Source: Earliella scabrosa (lineage: Eukaryota; Basidiomycota; Agaricomycetes; Polyporales; Polyporaceae). Taken from it: DNA of 64,000 nucleotides. Position 1 is the first letter of the stretch; every line of letters begins with the position of its first letter. Location: positions 1,178,001 to 1,242,000 of the forward strand of contig JABYQQ010000010.1 of the NCBI GenBank assembly GCA_022605405.1. Reading direction: 5' to 3'. The translations under genes were made by a program, and so were the position numbers. Positions 1 through 12,300 of the stretch are shown in pieces. The notes below the pieces were generated by a model. The model was not told where the DNA came from and did no database searches. It saw only the letters and a list, made by a program, of their open reading frames with translations.

Positions 1-1
1 C

Positions 2-1141
2 GCGATGAAGCGCGACGGAACACGGTGCACGTCGTGGTGCGACAAGCGCGTCAGCGACGTGTGCGACTTCCACATCCAGATGGCCGTCGAGCGGCGGAGG
101 GCGGCACGGCCCGAGTTGGCAGTCGGGTACGTCCCTCATACGGACTGCGCTGTCTCACCCCGACCGTACTGCTCACATAGTGACGGACAGGACGACCGGT
201 ATGTCGGTCTCCGCGAAGAAGAAGCCAGCGTACGACCCCGCACGGCAGTGGGGGCTGAAGCCCGAGACGTCGGCAAGTAGCAGCTCGACGTACGTCGTCT
301 CGGGGCATGTTATTTCTGGATCCGGCGCGGACCTCGAGACGATGTACATCGGCGAGAACGTGGGTCGTGAGGCGCAGGCCAAGGCGGCGCGAAAACTCGC
401 GGCGGACTCGGACAAGGCGCTGCAGCGCCTTCTGGCGCGGGACAAGGAGGGCACGAAGGCTGTCCTGTCCGCACGGGAGTTTGCGAAGCGCAAGGCTGAG
501 GAGGTCAAGAAGGAGAAGGGGAAGGGAAAGGAGGGGAAGAAGGTCGGGAAGTCCAACGCCAGCGCGAGCACGAATGCGTCAAAGTCGGGCAAGGCAAAGG
601 AGAGCAAGCTGGAGCCGACCGCGAAACAAGAGGATGACTCAAGGATGAGGAAGAACGCGTACTCCGCTGAGCTGATCAAGCAGCTTGGGTTCGACCCGAC
701 AGCAAAGGATGGACGTGCGCCAAAGGATGCTGAGATCCAGAGCAAGGTGCGTGTCGCTATCGTTTGCTACTTGGTTTCGTTCGTTCCATTCAATGTCCCA
801 CACAGCTGGACACGCTCAAGGCGCTGCATGCTACACGGAAGATTGAGCTTGGGCCACGGCCAGGCAAGAAGAGCTCGTGCGTGCGCCAGCCACAGCCGCT
901 ACCGCAGTCGCTTTCGGAACCTCGAGGCAAGCCTGAAGGCTCTGAGAGAACGTCTTCTCCGGGTCCCGACACTCGTGACGATGACGAGCTGGAATACGCA
1001 GACGAGCCAGGTTCTCCATTGCAGTTTCCCGACAGCGATGACGACGACGACCTGGAGAAACAGGAGATCGAGGCGTTCGGCAGGCCGGTCGGGCTTGCAG
1101 AGCAAACAATGGTAGATCTGGATGATAGTGACGGGGATTAG
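2..1141 (+). CDS. MCM10: MCM10 replication factor homologue, C-terminal part (5' end outside window)
   Basis: Exons 2-126, 191-746 and 806-1141 join in phase and end at the stop at 1139-1141. The first exon encodes the MCM10-type zinc finger (GTRCTSWCDKRVSDVCDFH). Exon 2 has the family stretch KKPAYDPARQWGLKP, then a lysine- and alanine-rich charged region. Exon 3 has LDTLKALHATRKIELGPRPG and an acidic tail rich in Asp. MCM10 loads with the CMG helicase and DNA polymerase alpha at replication origins in the nucleus. The N-terminal OB-fold lies outside the window, so the protein start cannot be given. Introns: GT at 127 and 747, AG at 190 and 805. The family call rests on the finger and the motif after it. 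Confidence 0.85.
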
Positions 1142-1417
1142 GGAGGAGCGTAGCTAGGAATTTCTGGACAGTATAACATAGAAGCTCGGTGCGAGTAGGA
1201 CATGGAGATCACATCACTATCATCCCACGTATAGACGGAGCCTGTATGTGGGAGAGAGGTAATAGAGAGACAGTCCGTTGGAAACGCGCTGCCAACCCAA
1301 GTTCAGTCCGTACCAGTGCAAGTGATGGAATTGTGTACGCATGACCCTTCAAACGACATTCGAGATACTTTGACATAAACTGTGCATTGGGAGTAATAGT
1401 ACATCAGCTTTAGACCG

Positions 1418-2093
1418 TTACTTCGCTTCAGCAACATGGCCGCACTCGGAGCACTTGCGGATGGACTCGTTGTTCATCCAGTTCTGGATGACAGGTTTGA
1501 GCTGAGTACCGAGATCGGTGCAGTGGAAGGCATCTTCACGAATGATCGTGGGCTTCGAGTGCGCCCCGGACTTGCAGTACCAGCGCAGGCGATCTGCGGA
1601 CAACCATGGGTACATAGAATATACAGCGCTTACAGGAGAATGACGTACCGATAGAGCCCTCGGGCCGCACGCGCTCGACGACGATTCCGATGGTGTTTGC
1701 GAACCGCACGGGGTTATGGGGAGTGTTCGCTGCACTGCGGTGAGAACATGATGCGGCCGAACGGGGAGCTGCATACCAGGGAGGAGGAACATCTCGCCCT
1801 CCTCAATCCGAATGTCTCGGAACTCTTCGCCATCGACTACACGGAGAAGCATACCACCTTTGTGCTGGTAGAACCACTCCTACACGCTCTTGAGTGCAGC
1901 TCCGTAACCGTGAGACCTCCTTGCGCACCTCAGTCTCATTGACATGATAATCATTCCGCTCATTCGGACCTCCGACGACCATGATGGTGAAGTCCTTCCC
2001 GGAGTAGACACAGTAATTGTTCACGGGCGGTTTCAGCAGATGGCCATTTTCCGACAGCCATTTTGGAAAGTTGAGAGGAGCGGCGAGAGGCAT
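1418..2093 (-). CDS. BNA1: 3-hydroxyanthranilate 3,4-dioxygenase
   Basis: Four exons (1929-2093, 1777-1879, 1649-1729, 1418-1593) give 174 residues, the usual fungal length. The enzyme opens the ring of 3-hydroxyanthranilate in the kynurenine route to quinolinate and NAD, in the cytosol. Visible landmarks are [38 protein letters not shown] with iron ligands His and Glu, [17 protein letters not shown] with the third ligand His, and [16 protein letters not shown]. The acceptor that gives the LPANTPHNP reading lies at 1730-1731. A C-terminal zinc site is normally made by two CxxC pairs; here the second pair (KCSECG) is intact but the first reads RWYCKSG, so one Cys is absent. Divergent from the RAD17 homologue. 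Confidence 0.93.
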
Positions 2094-2510
2094 GGTGGTC
2101 GTGTGTAGTCAAGTTATCGCAAGAAGTTGTTGAGAACTGTCGAGCCATTACTCAGACTACCGGCAATTTCCGCCGAAGGATCGAAAGATCAGTTCCGTGT
2201 TTTCATGGTCGCGGCAGGACGCAAGGGGTTGAGTAAAAATGAACCATAAGACACTCTGGATATCGGCAGGAGAAAGGTGGACGCAACTGCAGTTGACGGG
2301 GTGAGGGCAGTAGGACAACGGGTGGAAGTCACACGCACGGCGGGACTTCCTCGTGACACACGCGCATGTGACCGTGACGTAGGTCACGCCGCGACGCGAC
2401 GCGCGACAGGCTTGAGCCTCGCGTGTAGCCACCCGCCCACCGTCACTCGTCCTCTCAGATCACCCTCAGTATCGCGCTACTGTTCCTTTGCTAACGTCGT
2501 CTGCATTAGC
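2094..2510. promoter_or_regulatory. Shared upstream region of BNA1 and RAD17 homologue
   Basis: These 417 bases separate two divergent start codons (2093 on minus, 2511 on plus), so they must carry both promoters and both 5' leaders. No clear TATA box or other motif stands out. Confidence 0.5.
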
Positions 2511-5163
2511 ATGCTCTCCCAAAAATCTTCCAAGTCCTCGAAGGGGGTCGGCGCATCCTCTCAACCTAGTGTTGGCATGAAAGCGCGAGGGGATGGCCCA
2601 CCTCCAACGAAGAAGATCAAGACCAAGCCGCTCATGTCTGTGAGTATCCTATTGTTTGGAACACACGCACTGGATCAAGCAGTGTTAAGTTTGCAAGGCC
2701 ACCGATGTTTGATCTCACAAGTCTTGAATCCACACAAGCACAAGACAAAGCTGTCAAACGAAAGGGCAAGGAAAAGGAGAGGAATGCACTTGGTGCTGAC
2801 GTTGCGCATGGGACTTGTGAGTGACTTCTTGTGCTATGAGGACGTACTCTTACTTGCATTGGCCATCTTAGCGGACTTCCTATGGGTAGACCAGTACGAA
2901 CCTGCTGATGAGGTATGTAGCTTCCGTTCAATCATTCCCATGTTCACTACCATGGCACCGCAAGCGGTCTGTAATCAATGATCGACATCTGACGGCTGGC
3001 TAGGAAGAGTTGGCTGTGCACAAGCGCAAGGTCCAGGATGTACGGCAATGGCTTATGGAGGCATTTGAAGGAGGTCCATCTGGGAAATTGAAGAAATATC
3101 GAGTACGCCCGAGTGACATGGAAGCTCATATAGTAGTCTGACTGGCTTTCGTGTAGCGCATACTCGTCCTCGCAGGACCAGCTGGAACTGCAAAGACGGC
3201 CACGATCCGCGTCCTCTCAAGAGAGCTCGGGTTCGAGATAATCGAATGGCGAAACACCATGGATGAACAGTTTTCGCGCTCTGAGGATGGTTGGGATGGC
3301 TCAGCATACGAAAGCTTGTCGGAGAAATTCCAGACATTCCTCACCAGGGCAGCATCCTGCCGTCCTCTATTTGCCCCGTCAAGCATGACTCTCCATGGTT
3401 CTCAGTCCACTCAGAGTTCCCGCACGTCTCAGGCTGCCAGCGCAAGCCAATCCTCCGGGCGTAGCATTATTCTACTTGAAGATCTCCCCAACATTCTACA
3501 CGCCCCCACTCAGACCTCTTTTCATGATGCATTGGAGGCATTCGTCGCCGTTCACGAGGCAAGTGTCGTCCCTCTTGTTCTGATCATCAGCGACGCTGGT
3601 CTTCGTGGCGAGGGTGCCGAAGGTGACGTGCCAAGATGGCGATCGCGGGGAAAGGAAGCGATGGATGTCCGCAACGTCCTCCCTCCAAGTCTACTCAACT
3701 CGCCATATGTCGTACAGATCACGTATGTCGCTCATCGATTGTCGAGGACCCTAGACCTCATGCATCTACCAGCTTCAATCCAATAGCCGTGACTTACATG
3801 CGTGCAGCGCTGAAAACCCTTGTGGACCGGCACTTTGCGTCCTCGTCAGCTCAGGTTGGCACACGTCCAACAAAGGAGATCCTCGATGTTATCGTCGAGT
3901 CGTCCAACGGAGACATTCGCAGCGCGATTATGGCACTCCAGTTTGCATGTACAGCGGATCGCGGAGCGAAGCAGGTTGCGAAAGGGACGAAGAGAGGTGC
4001 AAAATCTCGTGGTGGTATCTCTGCCTCTCTGTTGCTCGAGTCGGTGACACGGCGCGAACAGAGCCTCGCGCTCTTCCATCTGCTCGGTAAGATCATGTAC
4101 AACAAACGTGAGTACGTCTGCTGCAATACGGACTACCACGAACCGCGCTGAGTTGACTATGCATCGTCTAGGCAAAGGCGACCCGCCTCCTCAGTCTGCG
4201 TCTGCGAAGGACCTCCGGCGAGACAAGGAGATAGATGCAGGGCTCAAGGACCCCCCTCCCCTTCCTCCCCATTTCAAAGAGCATGAGCGGAGAGCAAGTC
4301 GAGTCGACGTTGAGGTGCGCCATTAGCGCTACATGCGAGTCAGTATGTACCACCAACAATCGACACCTCTTCCACAGACACTATACGCAGACACCCCCAT
4401 TGACGCGTCCCTTTTATCGCTCTACATCCATCAGAACTACACTCAGTATTGCAATACGCTGGAGGAGTGCGACGCGCTGATGGACTCGCTGAGCTGGATC
4501 GATGCGAGCGGGGGAGAGACGGTACGTGGTCAGACGTTGATGATTTGATTATGCATATTAACATCTCGCGTTGGACAGTGGTATCAGGCGAATCCACACC
4601 AGTTCCATCTGGTCACTCTCAGTACTCTGCACGCACTCCCAAGCCCCGTGGAACGGCGGAACCAGAAGCCTTTCAAACCTGCGTTCTTTGACTCTCTCCG
4701 GAGACAGCACGAGACCGAGGATGGGGTACGCGACATCCAACTGTGGCTCCACCAGGTCAGATACAACCAATGTGCTAGGATATTCGGATACTGATTTGCA
4801 TTGTGTGCAGCTTGGCTCTCTGCCGCTTTCTGGCTGGAGCCCCGATGATGTTGCGCTTGGAGTCGGGACGGTCCTACGAGTAGGAGAGAACACTCGTACG
4901 TACTCTCGTCGTGGACATACGTCGCGTTGCTGACTTTTTGTTCAGGGCGATTCGCGGAGCGAATTCCCCCGACGCATCGTCTGTTTTCTGTCTTTGACTT
5001 TGCACGAGACTCGGATGGCACGGCTGAGCTCGCGGAGGAAGGCGAGCCCGTTCCGGAGACGCAGGAGGAGGACCGAAACGAACGCGTAAGACTGCCCGCT
5101 GCTTCTCAAGACGACTTCCCCACAGGGGCTTATCTTTCCGACGATGACATCGAGGAGTGGTAG
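2511..5163 (+). CDS. RAD17: RAD17/RAD24-family checkpoint clamp loader
   Basis: Eleven exons (2511-2639, 2690-2816, 2872-2912, 3004-3102, 3157-3722, 3773-4107, 4172-4314, 4378-4521, 4579-4755, 4811-4895, 4946-5163) join in phase to 687 residues. RAD17 replaces the large RFC subunit and loads the 9-1-1 clamp on damaged DNA. Motifs: LWVDQYEPADEEELAVHKRK near the start of the AAA+ module, Walker A GPAGTAKT, a Walker B-like IILLEDLPN typical of the family, then FNPIAVTYMRAALKTL and SNGDIRSAI of the lid region. The N-terminus is basic and probably nuclear (KKIKTK). The C-terminus is acidic. The start ATG at 2511 is the first good one in frame. Acceptor 3772 was chosen because it restores the SFNP-like family reading. 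Confidence 0.9.
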
Positions 5164-5343
5164 TCTGAGGGCTTGGATGGTGTGTAGTCAGATTCTTCCA
5201 TACATGATCGTTGTCATTGAGCAGAAATACGTAGAGTACAGCACTAACGAAATGCATAACGCTCTGAGATAGAAACACAAGGGTGAAGCACGAGTCATAA
5301 GTTTGCTTTCGGCGACAAGCATGACCTCTTCCCTCGGCATCCA

Positions 5344-6978
5344 TCAGTGATCGCGGTGGTCGTACTTGCCGTGGCACGCCACGCAAGCCTCGCGCTCGAC
5401 GTGGACCCGTCCGCCACGGACGGCCACATACGCCACGAGCGAGCCAGCGAGGTGGAATGTGCCCGGGTTCAAAGGCATCTCCGGCACCTTCACAACCAGG
5501 CTCTCCAACGGCTTGCCTCCGTCCACTCGTCCCTTCAGCCACGCACCGAACGCCCGCGCGTCCATCCGGGTCCCCACATTCAAGCTGGCGACGAGGCACA
5601 CCGTGAGCTGCACGAGGTTGGGCAGGAGCTCCGTTCCGTGCGCGCGCATCGCCTCAATCACGTTCCTGAACGCCCGTCGGCCTCCGATGGTGAACCCGAC
5701 GACGTTCGGGAACTGCGCGAGGAGGCCCGCCCAATCCTCGTACTCGGGCATGTGCTGAGCGATGTGCAGCTGGAGGTAGACGATCTGTGCGGGGACGACC
5801 ATCTCGGGCAGGCCCTCGAGGACGTGATCGGCGTACTCGGGCAGGCGGTTCGTCCCGTTCGCGACGTCCTCGAGCGATGGCACGCTCACCGTCCAGTTCC
5901 CGCCCGAGATCTCGATGTCGGCGACGCAACAGCGCGCGCCGAGAAGGAGGGAGAGGTCCTGCGTCTGCGCGAGGGCGGGCATGTTCTCGAACTTGGTGGC
6001 GGGCAGGACGTCCATCGGCAGCACCGCGCTCTCGTCGTCCCACTCGGGCGGACACTCGTCGTACCGCGCTGTGATGGAGACGGACGCGCTCGGAGGAATG
6101 ATGATGTGCGCGAGGTTCTCGGGCAGGTCGCCCGCGAGCTCGCTCACCCAGAAACAGCGGAGCTTCGGGAACTCAAGGGTCGGGATCGACGCACTGTCGA
6201 GATGGTGCGCACCGGGGAGGGCGTTCGTCATGTCCAGGCCCTCAAGGTTGGGGCACGAGGAAAGGAGCTTGTAGAGGTACACCTCGAGCTTCTGGTCCAC
6301 GCTCGAGACACCCCAGAGGTTCTCGAGCGTGAGGTCGCGCACGCTCTCGAGCGTCGCCGTGGGCTGCACGAAGATGCTGTCGATGGTGAGTGCCCTGAGG
6401 TTGGGCACCGTCTGCGGATCAATGGTCAAGACCCCTTCAGTCGCGATCGAGGTGCAAAACAGTTGCAGCGTGTCGAGCTTCGGGCCCATGGTGAGGAGAA
6501 GAGCGTCAACCGTGCTTGCCTGCGACTCCTCCAGGTGGATGGTCAGGTGCGAAATCCGCTGCACGTGCGGCTGCACGAGTGCACACGCAGTCGGCATGTC
6601 CAACGCTGCCCCGTCGATGGAGACACTCAGGTCCTCATCCTTGGCGCGTTCGAACAGGGTGTTGATCGCATCGGCATCGCAGTGTCGCACGTTGATGTCG
6701 ATGGAAGACCACAGCTGCGGAGTGGCTAGAGCCACCTCCCTCCAGCGGCGGCAAACCCACGTCGCTGCGGGTACCCACGTCGCTTGGAAGCCGCGACCGC
6801 GCAGGCTTGTGCATGTCTCGCCCATGTGTAGCATCAGGAAGATGTTTCTGAGAACCCGAGGGGGGAGATCCGACGCGTAGGACGGCTTGGTGTATTCTAC
6901 ACGAGTAAAGCATCAGACTGTGGTTAGCGATCCTGTCGGTTGTGCCGGCTCACCGTTGTTCCGGATTTGCATGATCAT
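5344..6978 (-). CDS. F-box protein with leucine-rich repeat-like body
   Basis: Two exons (6954-6978 and 5344-6896) give 525 residues. The F-box is near the N-terminus (SDLPPRVLRNIFLMLHM, then WVCRRWREVALATPQLWSSI). The rest has regularly spaced hydrophobic segments (LRALTIDSIF, LEGLDMTN, LTIHLEE) like the divergent leucine-rich repeats of basidiomycete F-box proteins. Such proteins usually recruit a substrate to SCF ubiquitin ligases through SKP1; the substrate is unknown. The region upstream of ATG 6978 stays open for about 25 codons without a better ATG, so the start is the least certain part. Large open frames on the opposite strand (5347-6729) are shadows of its GC-rich codons. Confidence 0.75.
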
Positions 6979-8072
6979 ACTGAACGCCTTCGATGTGGTT
7001 TGGGGATGTTTGAAATAGAAGCGAGCTGTGAGGAAGTTGAGTCGCAGTGGCCTGGGATCTTATGTAGCAGTGAGGTTCAACGGTGATGGTGCTAGATGAA
7101 ATACGTTGTCTACGCAAAGGGCCAAGCGTTTACCGCATAGGACAGTGTAAAAGCTCTGCATCCCGCTTTGGCGGTGACCCTTCTAGCCGCCCTTTCAGAC
7201 CGCCCGCTCTTTGTTCCAATCGCCGCGGTTTGCAGCTGTCATAAGTATCCGCCCATATCCGTCCTCACATAGAGAAAACTTGAAGCCCATTGGAAGCAAA
7301 TAGACACAATCGATTGTGCCAGTTACAGACGGATTCTAGGTCAAGACTTGTCATTGTCATTGCGACAGTACGGAATGCGAGAGAATATGGAGGGTTGCCC
7401 AGGCCAGTCAGCGGCAGGGGGTTGTTATGTTGGAGACATCATGAGATCTGGGAGGCGGAAGGTGGGAAATAGAGCAGACTGTGGTATGTACTGTTCGACT
7501 CAGGAAAGCGGGGAAAGAGATAGGATGGAGGGTTGCTCAGGCCAGTCAACAGCGGAGTGGTATTGTATCGTGAATATCATGAAATCTGGGAGGCACGAGG
7601 CGGGGACTGCAGCAGACTGGGGTATGTACATGTACGACGCAGGAGAGCGGGGGAAAGCGATTGCTATGATAGACAGTGGGACGTGTCGTACGCGAGAGGG
7701 TTGCGGAGACTGAGGAAGAAGAGATGCTACTAGATACAGAGCTGACGACAACAAACAACAGGTGCAACCGAGCGATATGGATAGAATGTACGCCAGCATG
7801 GGTAGATGGAGATGTGGATGGGACGGAGACGGAGACGCGAGAAAGATCATGGCGATGGCGGTAAGATGGAGTCGTGGATATGATACAAGTTATGCTGTCG
7901 AACGAGGCTTGAGATGCGTGAGACGGTAGGATAGGGAATTCGTAGATGTCTAGACAGCAAAACAGATATTTAGATGATGGACGAAACACCAGCAAGGTCA
8001 AGAGGCTCACCATAGCGTTGGCAGGAGTTGGTCCTACTGAGGCAAACCAGCCTGTTCGTCGTCCTCCCGCGG
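6979..8072. other. Intergenic, no gene seen
   Basis: About 1.1 kb between the F-box gene start and the 3' end of the zinc-finger gene. It holds the degenerate tandem repeat at 7387-7662; nothing else could be supported. Confidence 0.5.
7387..7662. repeat. Degenerate two-copy 138-bp tandem repeat
   Basis: Unit 1 (7387-7524) and unit 2 (7525-7662) share atggagggttgc, caggccagtca, a block ending atctgggaggc, and gcagactg.ggtatgtac at the same offsets. A partial third match follows (gcaggagagcgggggaaag). The period is a multiple of three, so a single plus-strand frame stays open through both units, but no start signal or family match supports a gene. Confidence 0.6.
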
Positions 8073-9372
8073 CTAGGGCATCTCTCCCTTCAATGCAGCT
8101 TGGAGTATGGCTATATGTGCCTCATGGACTGCAATGAAATGGGAACGGACAAGATCCGACCTCTTCGTGTGGAACGCGCACTTATGTTCGGGGGCGTAGA
8201 GAGGAAGAAGACACTTGTATTCACAGTTCAGATGGTGTTGCCGGATGTGACGGGTTAGTTGGTTAGGGGCAATCTCCAAACTGCAACCCCGCATGCAGCA
8301 GAGAACCTTTGTGTCACTGTCGGTGAGCGATGTGTAATGCTTATGGAGGTGTTTGACGAGGTCCTCAGGATCGCTTCCCGCGAGTTGCTGGCCACATTCC
8401 TTGGCGGTCGTTCCGTCACAGACACTGCTGCCAGCTTCGACGCAGAGGAGAGCCATGATCGCGGCAGAGAGCCTCCCCTGTAACTGAACCTTGGGCTTCT
8501 TCGGCTTGGTCTTCGAGGGTTCGTTTTCTTTCTCCGCGCAAATACGCTTCGGTGCACGACTGGTGCGGACGCCATAGGTACCGCTACCATCATCGTTGTT
8601 GTCTTCGTCGCCCGACTGCGGCTCCTCATAGGATCGCTTCAACGTTCCGGACCGGCGGGGTCGCGCTGCGGCATATTCGGTGGGAGGACTGGGAGGAAGA
8701 CCCCTTCGTCCGCGAGCAGTTGTGCGGCGGGTTGTCGCCCTGTCTGGACTGGCTAGGACCGCCGCCGGCTTCTCCAACGAACGTTGTGGATCTGAAAATG
8801 CAAGGGGCCGGGCGATTCGATCAGATGAGTGCGGACTACTGAACGATGCCTCGCAAGGCTCACCCTTCTGTTCGTCTGACTTGGCGACTCCAACTTCATT
8901 CTCAACGCGCTCGTCTGGCACCGGGGAGCTCTCCTTCCCTTCACCAAACGCCAAGGTTACCGGACAGGAACGGCTCTCGGGAGCTGGGAGGTATGGGGGA
9001 AGATAACTGAGAAACAATCACATGAGTGTTGAATGGTCAGAACTCACCAGCTTCGGAGACAGCCACCTCCTCAGGAAACACCTCCATAGCCTCCTCCTCA
9101 TGACTAGGTTCAACCTCTTCGTCGCTCTCGGACATCTCCTCATCGCTTTCCGCGTACTCGTTATCGACATCCGAGGCGACATCTTGCACTTCATCGAGAA
9201 GGAGCGGTTCAGGGGACGGGTACCGCTCTGGGATTTGATCCCAGTCTATTTCCACTTCCGCCTCCTCATACACCCCTTGGCCATTGAAGCCCTGCATCGT
9301 ACCAATGAGCACTCACCAACGGAAGTATACAGTGAGCAGGCAACGTACCGATTCCAGGTCGTTGTGAGACAT
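8073..9372 (-). CDS. C2H2-like zinc-finger protein, unknown target
   Basis: Three exons (9349-9372, 9048-9291, 8073-8983) give 392 residues. Exon 1 encodes only eight residues (MSHNDLES). The next part is very acidic (SDEEMSESDEEVEPSHEEE). The middle is basic and Ser/Pro-rich with probable nuclear signals (KPKKPK). The C-terminal 110 residues have three Cys/His groups resembling irregular C2H2 fingers: CGQQ..HLHKHY, CCMRGC..HIRQHH and CLLPLYAPEHKCAFHTKRSDLVRSH. This suggests a nuclear DNA- or RNA-binding protein. The acceptor at 8984-8985 rather than the nearer one keeps the frame. No specific family is recognised. Confidence 0.7.
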
Positions 9373-12300
9373 AGCGGTGAGTGACGACTCGGTGCGATAA
9401 AGTGGGTGAAGACAGGGAAGAAAATGAATGGTGGGAGACCGGGGCCAGAGAACGATACGACCTTGCGCACGAAGGGATGGACGGATAGGGAGATTGGAAG
9501 AGGGTAATAGCGCCTACGAGAGCGGAAGTGTGTATGAGGGCGGAAATAGGAGAGGGGGGAAGTGGGAGGGGGAGAGGGAGAGGGAGAGGGGGCAAAGCGT
9601 TGGCTGCAAGGGAGGGAGAAGGGCGGTTGGATGAGAGTAAGGTGAAGGGCGACGCTCAAGGGCGCCTTTTAACACGAACGCGGACGCGTCAGTAACGTGA
9701 CCGGTTCTAGCTCCGCGACGCCTCTGTTTACGCTCTCCGCACGGCCTGGGGCTTCGTCAGCGAGCTCACTGGCAAGATAACACAAGCAATCATGGACATA
9801 CCGTCGAGAGCTGGTTGAACACCCTTTGTCTCTGGACGTCTGAGTCCAAGCGCCCATGCATCCACGGGTATGGGCCTTTGCCTGGATTGCGTGCCCGCTT
9901 TGCTTGATCTTCCTGCGCTCATGTTTTCCGTATCTTACGTCCCGTATTTGAGGAGCAGGAATACCTGGGATTGTCCCGCAAGTACGTATACGGGGATGAC
10001 AAGGGCAGGAGTGGTTAGGGACCAGGTATCACCCGCAACGATGTGTTCGATGTACATTCCAGCGCATCTAAGTGTCAATTATCTATAGTACTGCAGTAAG
10101 AAGCTACTCGCACAGAATGGGGCAAGTATATGCGTACATACCTGGCGGGCCACCCTCGACGCCGCTGCCACCCGGGCGCTTCCCTCCTCAGTACGGTCGT
10201 GGGCGCTTCCCTCCTTCCCGTCCACAGTACTCAGCCGTGCCTGCACCACTCGTACTCATGTGAGCAATACCCATGCACTACAGTCCAAAGTATTGTACTC
10301 ACCAGCCACCGCAGGACTGTTCAGCGAATGAGCCACGACTCGGACGGCGAGAAGCTCTCCAAATTCTTGTGACCGCCGAGTGGCCGAGCCTTGCTCCGCT
10401 TGTGTCCATGTCCGCGTGGTGAGAGGCTCAATAAGACTGCAATATCTGCGATGAGTAGAAGATGGGGGTAGGTTTGAAGAAAGGATGTGGGTGCAAGCGG
10501 GTGGGTGATGCAGTATTTACAGGGGCCACCATTCTACGCTTTGCTTACCTTGCTCCGACCAGGTCAGCCACAGCATTCAAAGCTCGCGCACTTGGACAAA
10601 GCTCGCAAGACGATACCGGCCCGTGGCAGATTCTCACTGCGCTGCTGTCAACACAGTTGTTGCTGTCTTGCTCCTGTCCGGCCGGTCAGTAGATGGGATA
10701 TATAGTATTTGTGTGGGGTGAGAGCTGTCACTCTCAGGGCCGCCAGTCAAAGCTGATAAGTGCCCGTATGAAGACGTGCCATGGCCCCAGTTGCAAAGAT
10801 AGTCGAGGATGGCGAATTCAAGTTGACTCCCATCGCGCAACCCACACTGATCGCCGAGCACTCCTTCGCAGGCTACACTCACGATGTGTCTGCGATACTA
10901 TTGGAGAGCTCGAGCTCGAGCTCGCGGCCTTCAGCCGCATTGCGGGATCCTGGATGCCTGAGCATCGATGTCACTTGTGGCGGTTAGATCTGCGCCTCCA
11001 CCAACTTCGTTCCAGAGTTGGGGCAGTGGCCCGTTGCACTCAGAATCAGCATCCTGCTGCAGCGCCCTTGTTTGTGGCTACCGCACAAAGTGTTCTGGAT
11101 GCTGAAGCTAGGAGGGTGTCAATTGAGGCGATGGTGAGTCATCACTCTCCAACTCTATGCCATGTTGCAGTACGCACGTCTCCTTCTCGTCGTTGACCTC
11201 GACGGTTCCTCGACTGGTGTTGCGTTCAGGATATGGAATCGCTCAACGGAATGGGACATCGGATGACTCTTGATCAGAATGGACATCATGTAGAAAAAAT
11301 GCGTGTGTCGTCGTTCTGATAGTCACAGTGTTCTGCGTATCGCAGGTACTTCCACTTGGTTGGTAGGGCGAATATCGATCGCTTCCACGAGTGAAGGGTT
11401 GGTGTGCTCGCGAAGTGTGCAATGGACGAGGACGTTGCAATCGGGAGACAATGACGAGCAGCAGTAACGCACTGTAGCCCCGGGCGCTTTGACTCTTGCT
11501 CTCCGCCACCATCTCAGAACATGCAAGGCTCATGGATCTCTATCTCTATCTCGTCAGCATATCCCGATATTGCTGAAAAACTCGGCTGCTGTGCGAAACA
11601 ACCAAGTTACGACAGGAGGAGGAGATCGAGAGCGGGAGCAAGGCGGGTGTCGAATCGCAATATCAAGGCTTGGTACGAGAACCTGCTCCGCTCAACCCCC
11701 CCTGTCACGACAACACAACGATACTGTAACCTCGCAAGCTCGTCACCTCGTTTTCATGCTACCTCTGCATGTTACCTCTGCATGTCGCAGGTAGCAAATC
11801 TTGATGACCTTCATCGTGACTCGCATATGCATCCCGTCATCGAGACTCCCGACGCTGTGTGTACATCACAGACAAGTCGCCGAAGTTTGTTCAGGATGTC
11901 ATCGCGTGTGCATGAACACAGACCATAATGGCCCTTCAGTACGTATACAGCTCCTCTCAGCACCACCGCCGTGGTAGCGCATTTCGTACACAGTGTCGCC
12001 ACGCCGTCAAGTTACATCATCTTTCCCAACCTCGCTCCATGGGTTGGATTCTTGTCGTTAGCAACGCAAATGGGTGGCGACGAGCGTGATGCAAGTCCGC
12101 GACCAGCCCAACATACAAATGTGCCACACCCTTCAGCAGTCCTCAGCAGAAACTGTCGTCACATGTACATACACCTCATCCTCTCCCGCACATCATTCAG
12201 TCTAACAACTTCGACAGCCCCGCCCAGGCTGACGGCCTCGAGAAGTGGCCCGCCAAAGGCATCTCTGCGGCCGGCGATAAGGTCGGTGTGAACATTATAT

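Noticed and set aside
5347..6729. 460-residue plus-strand frame
   Set aside because: It lies wholly opposite the F-box gene, is Arg/His-rich, and has no domain. It is a shadow of GC-rich codons.
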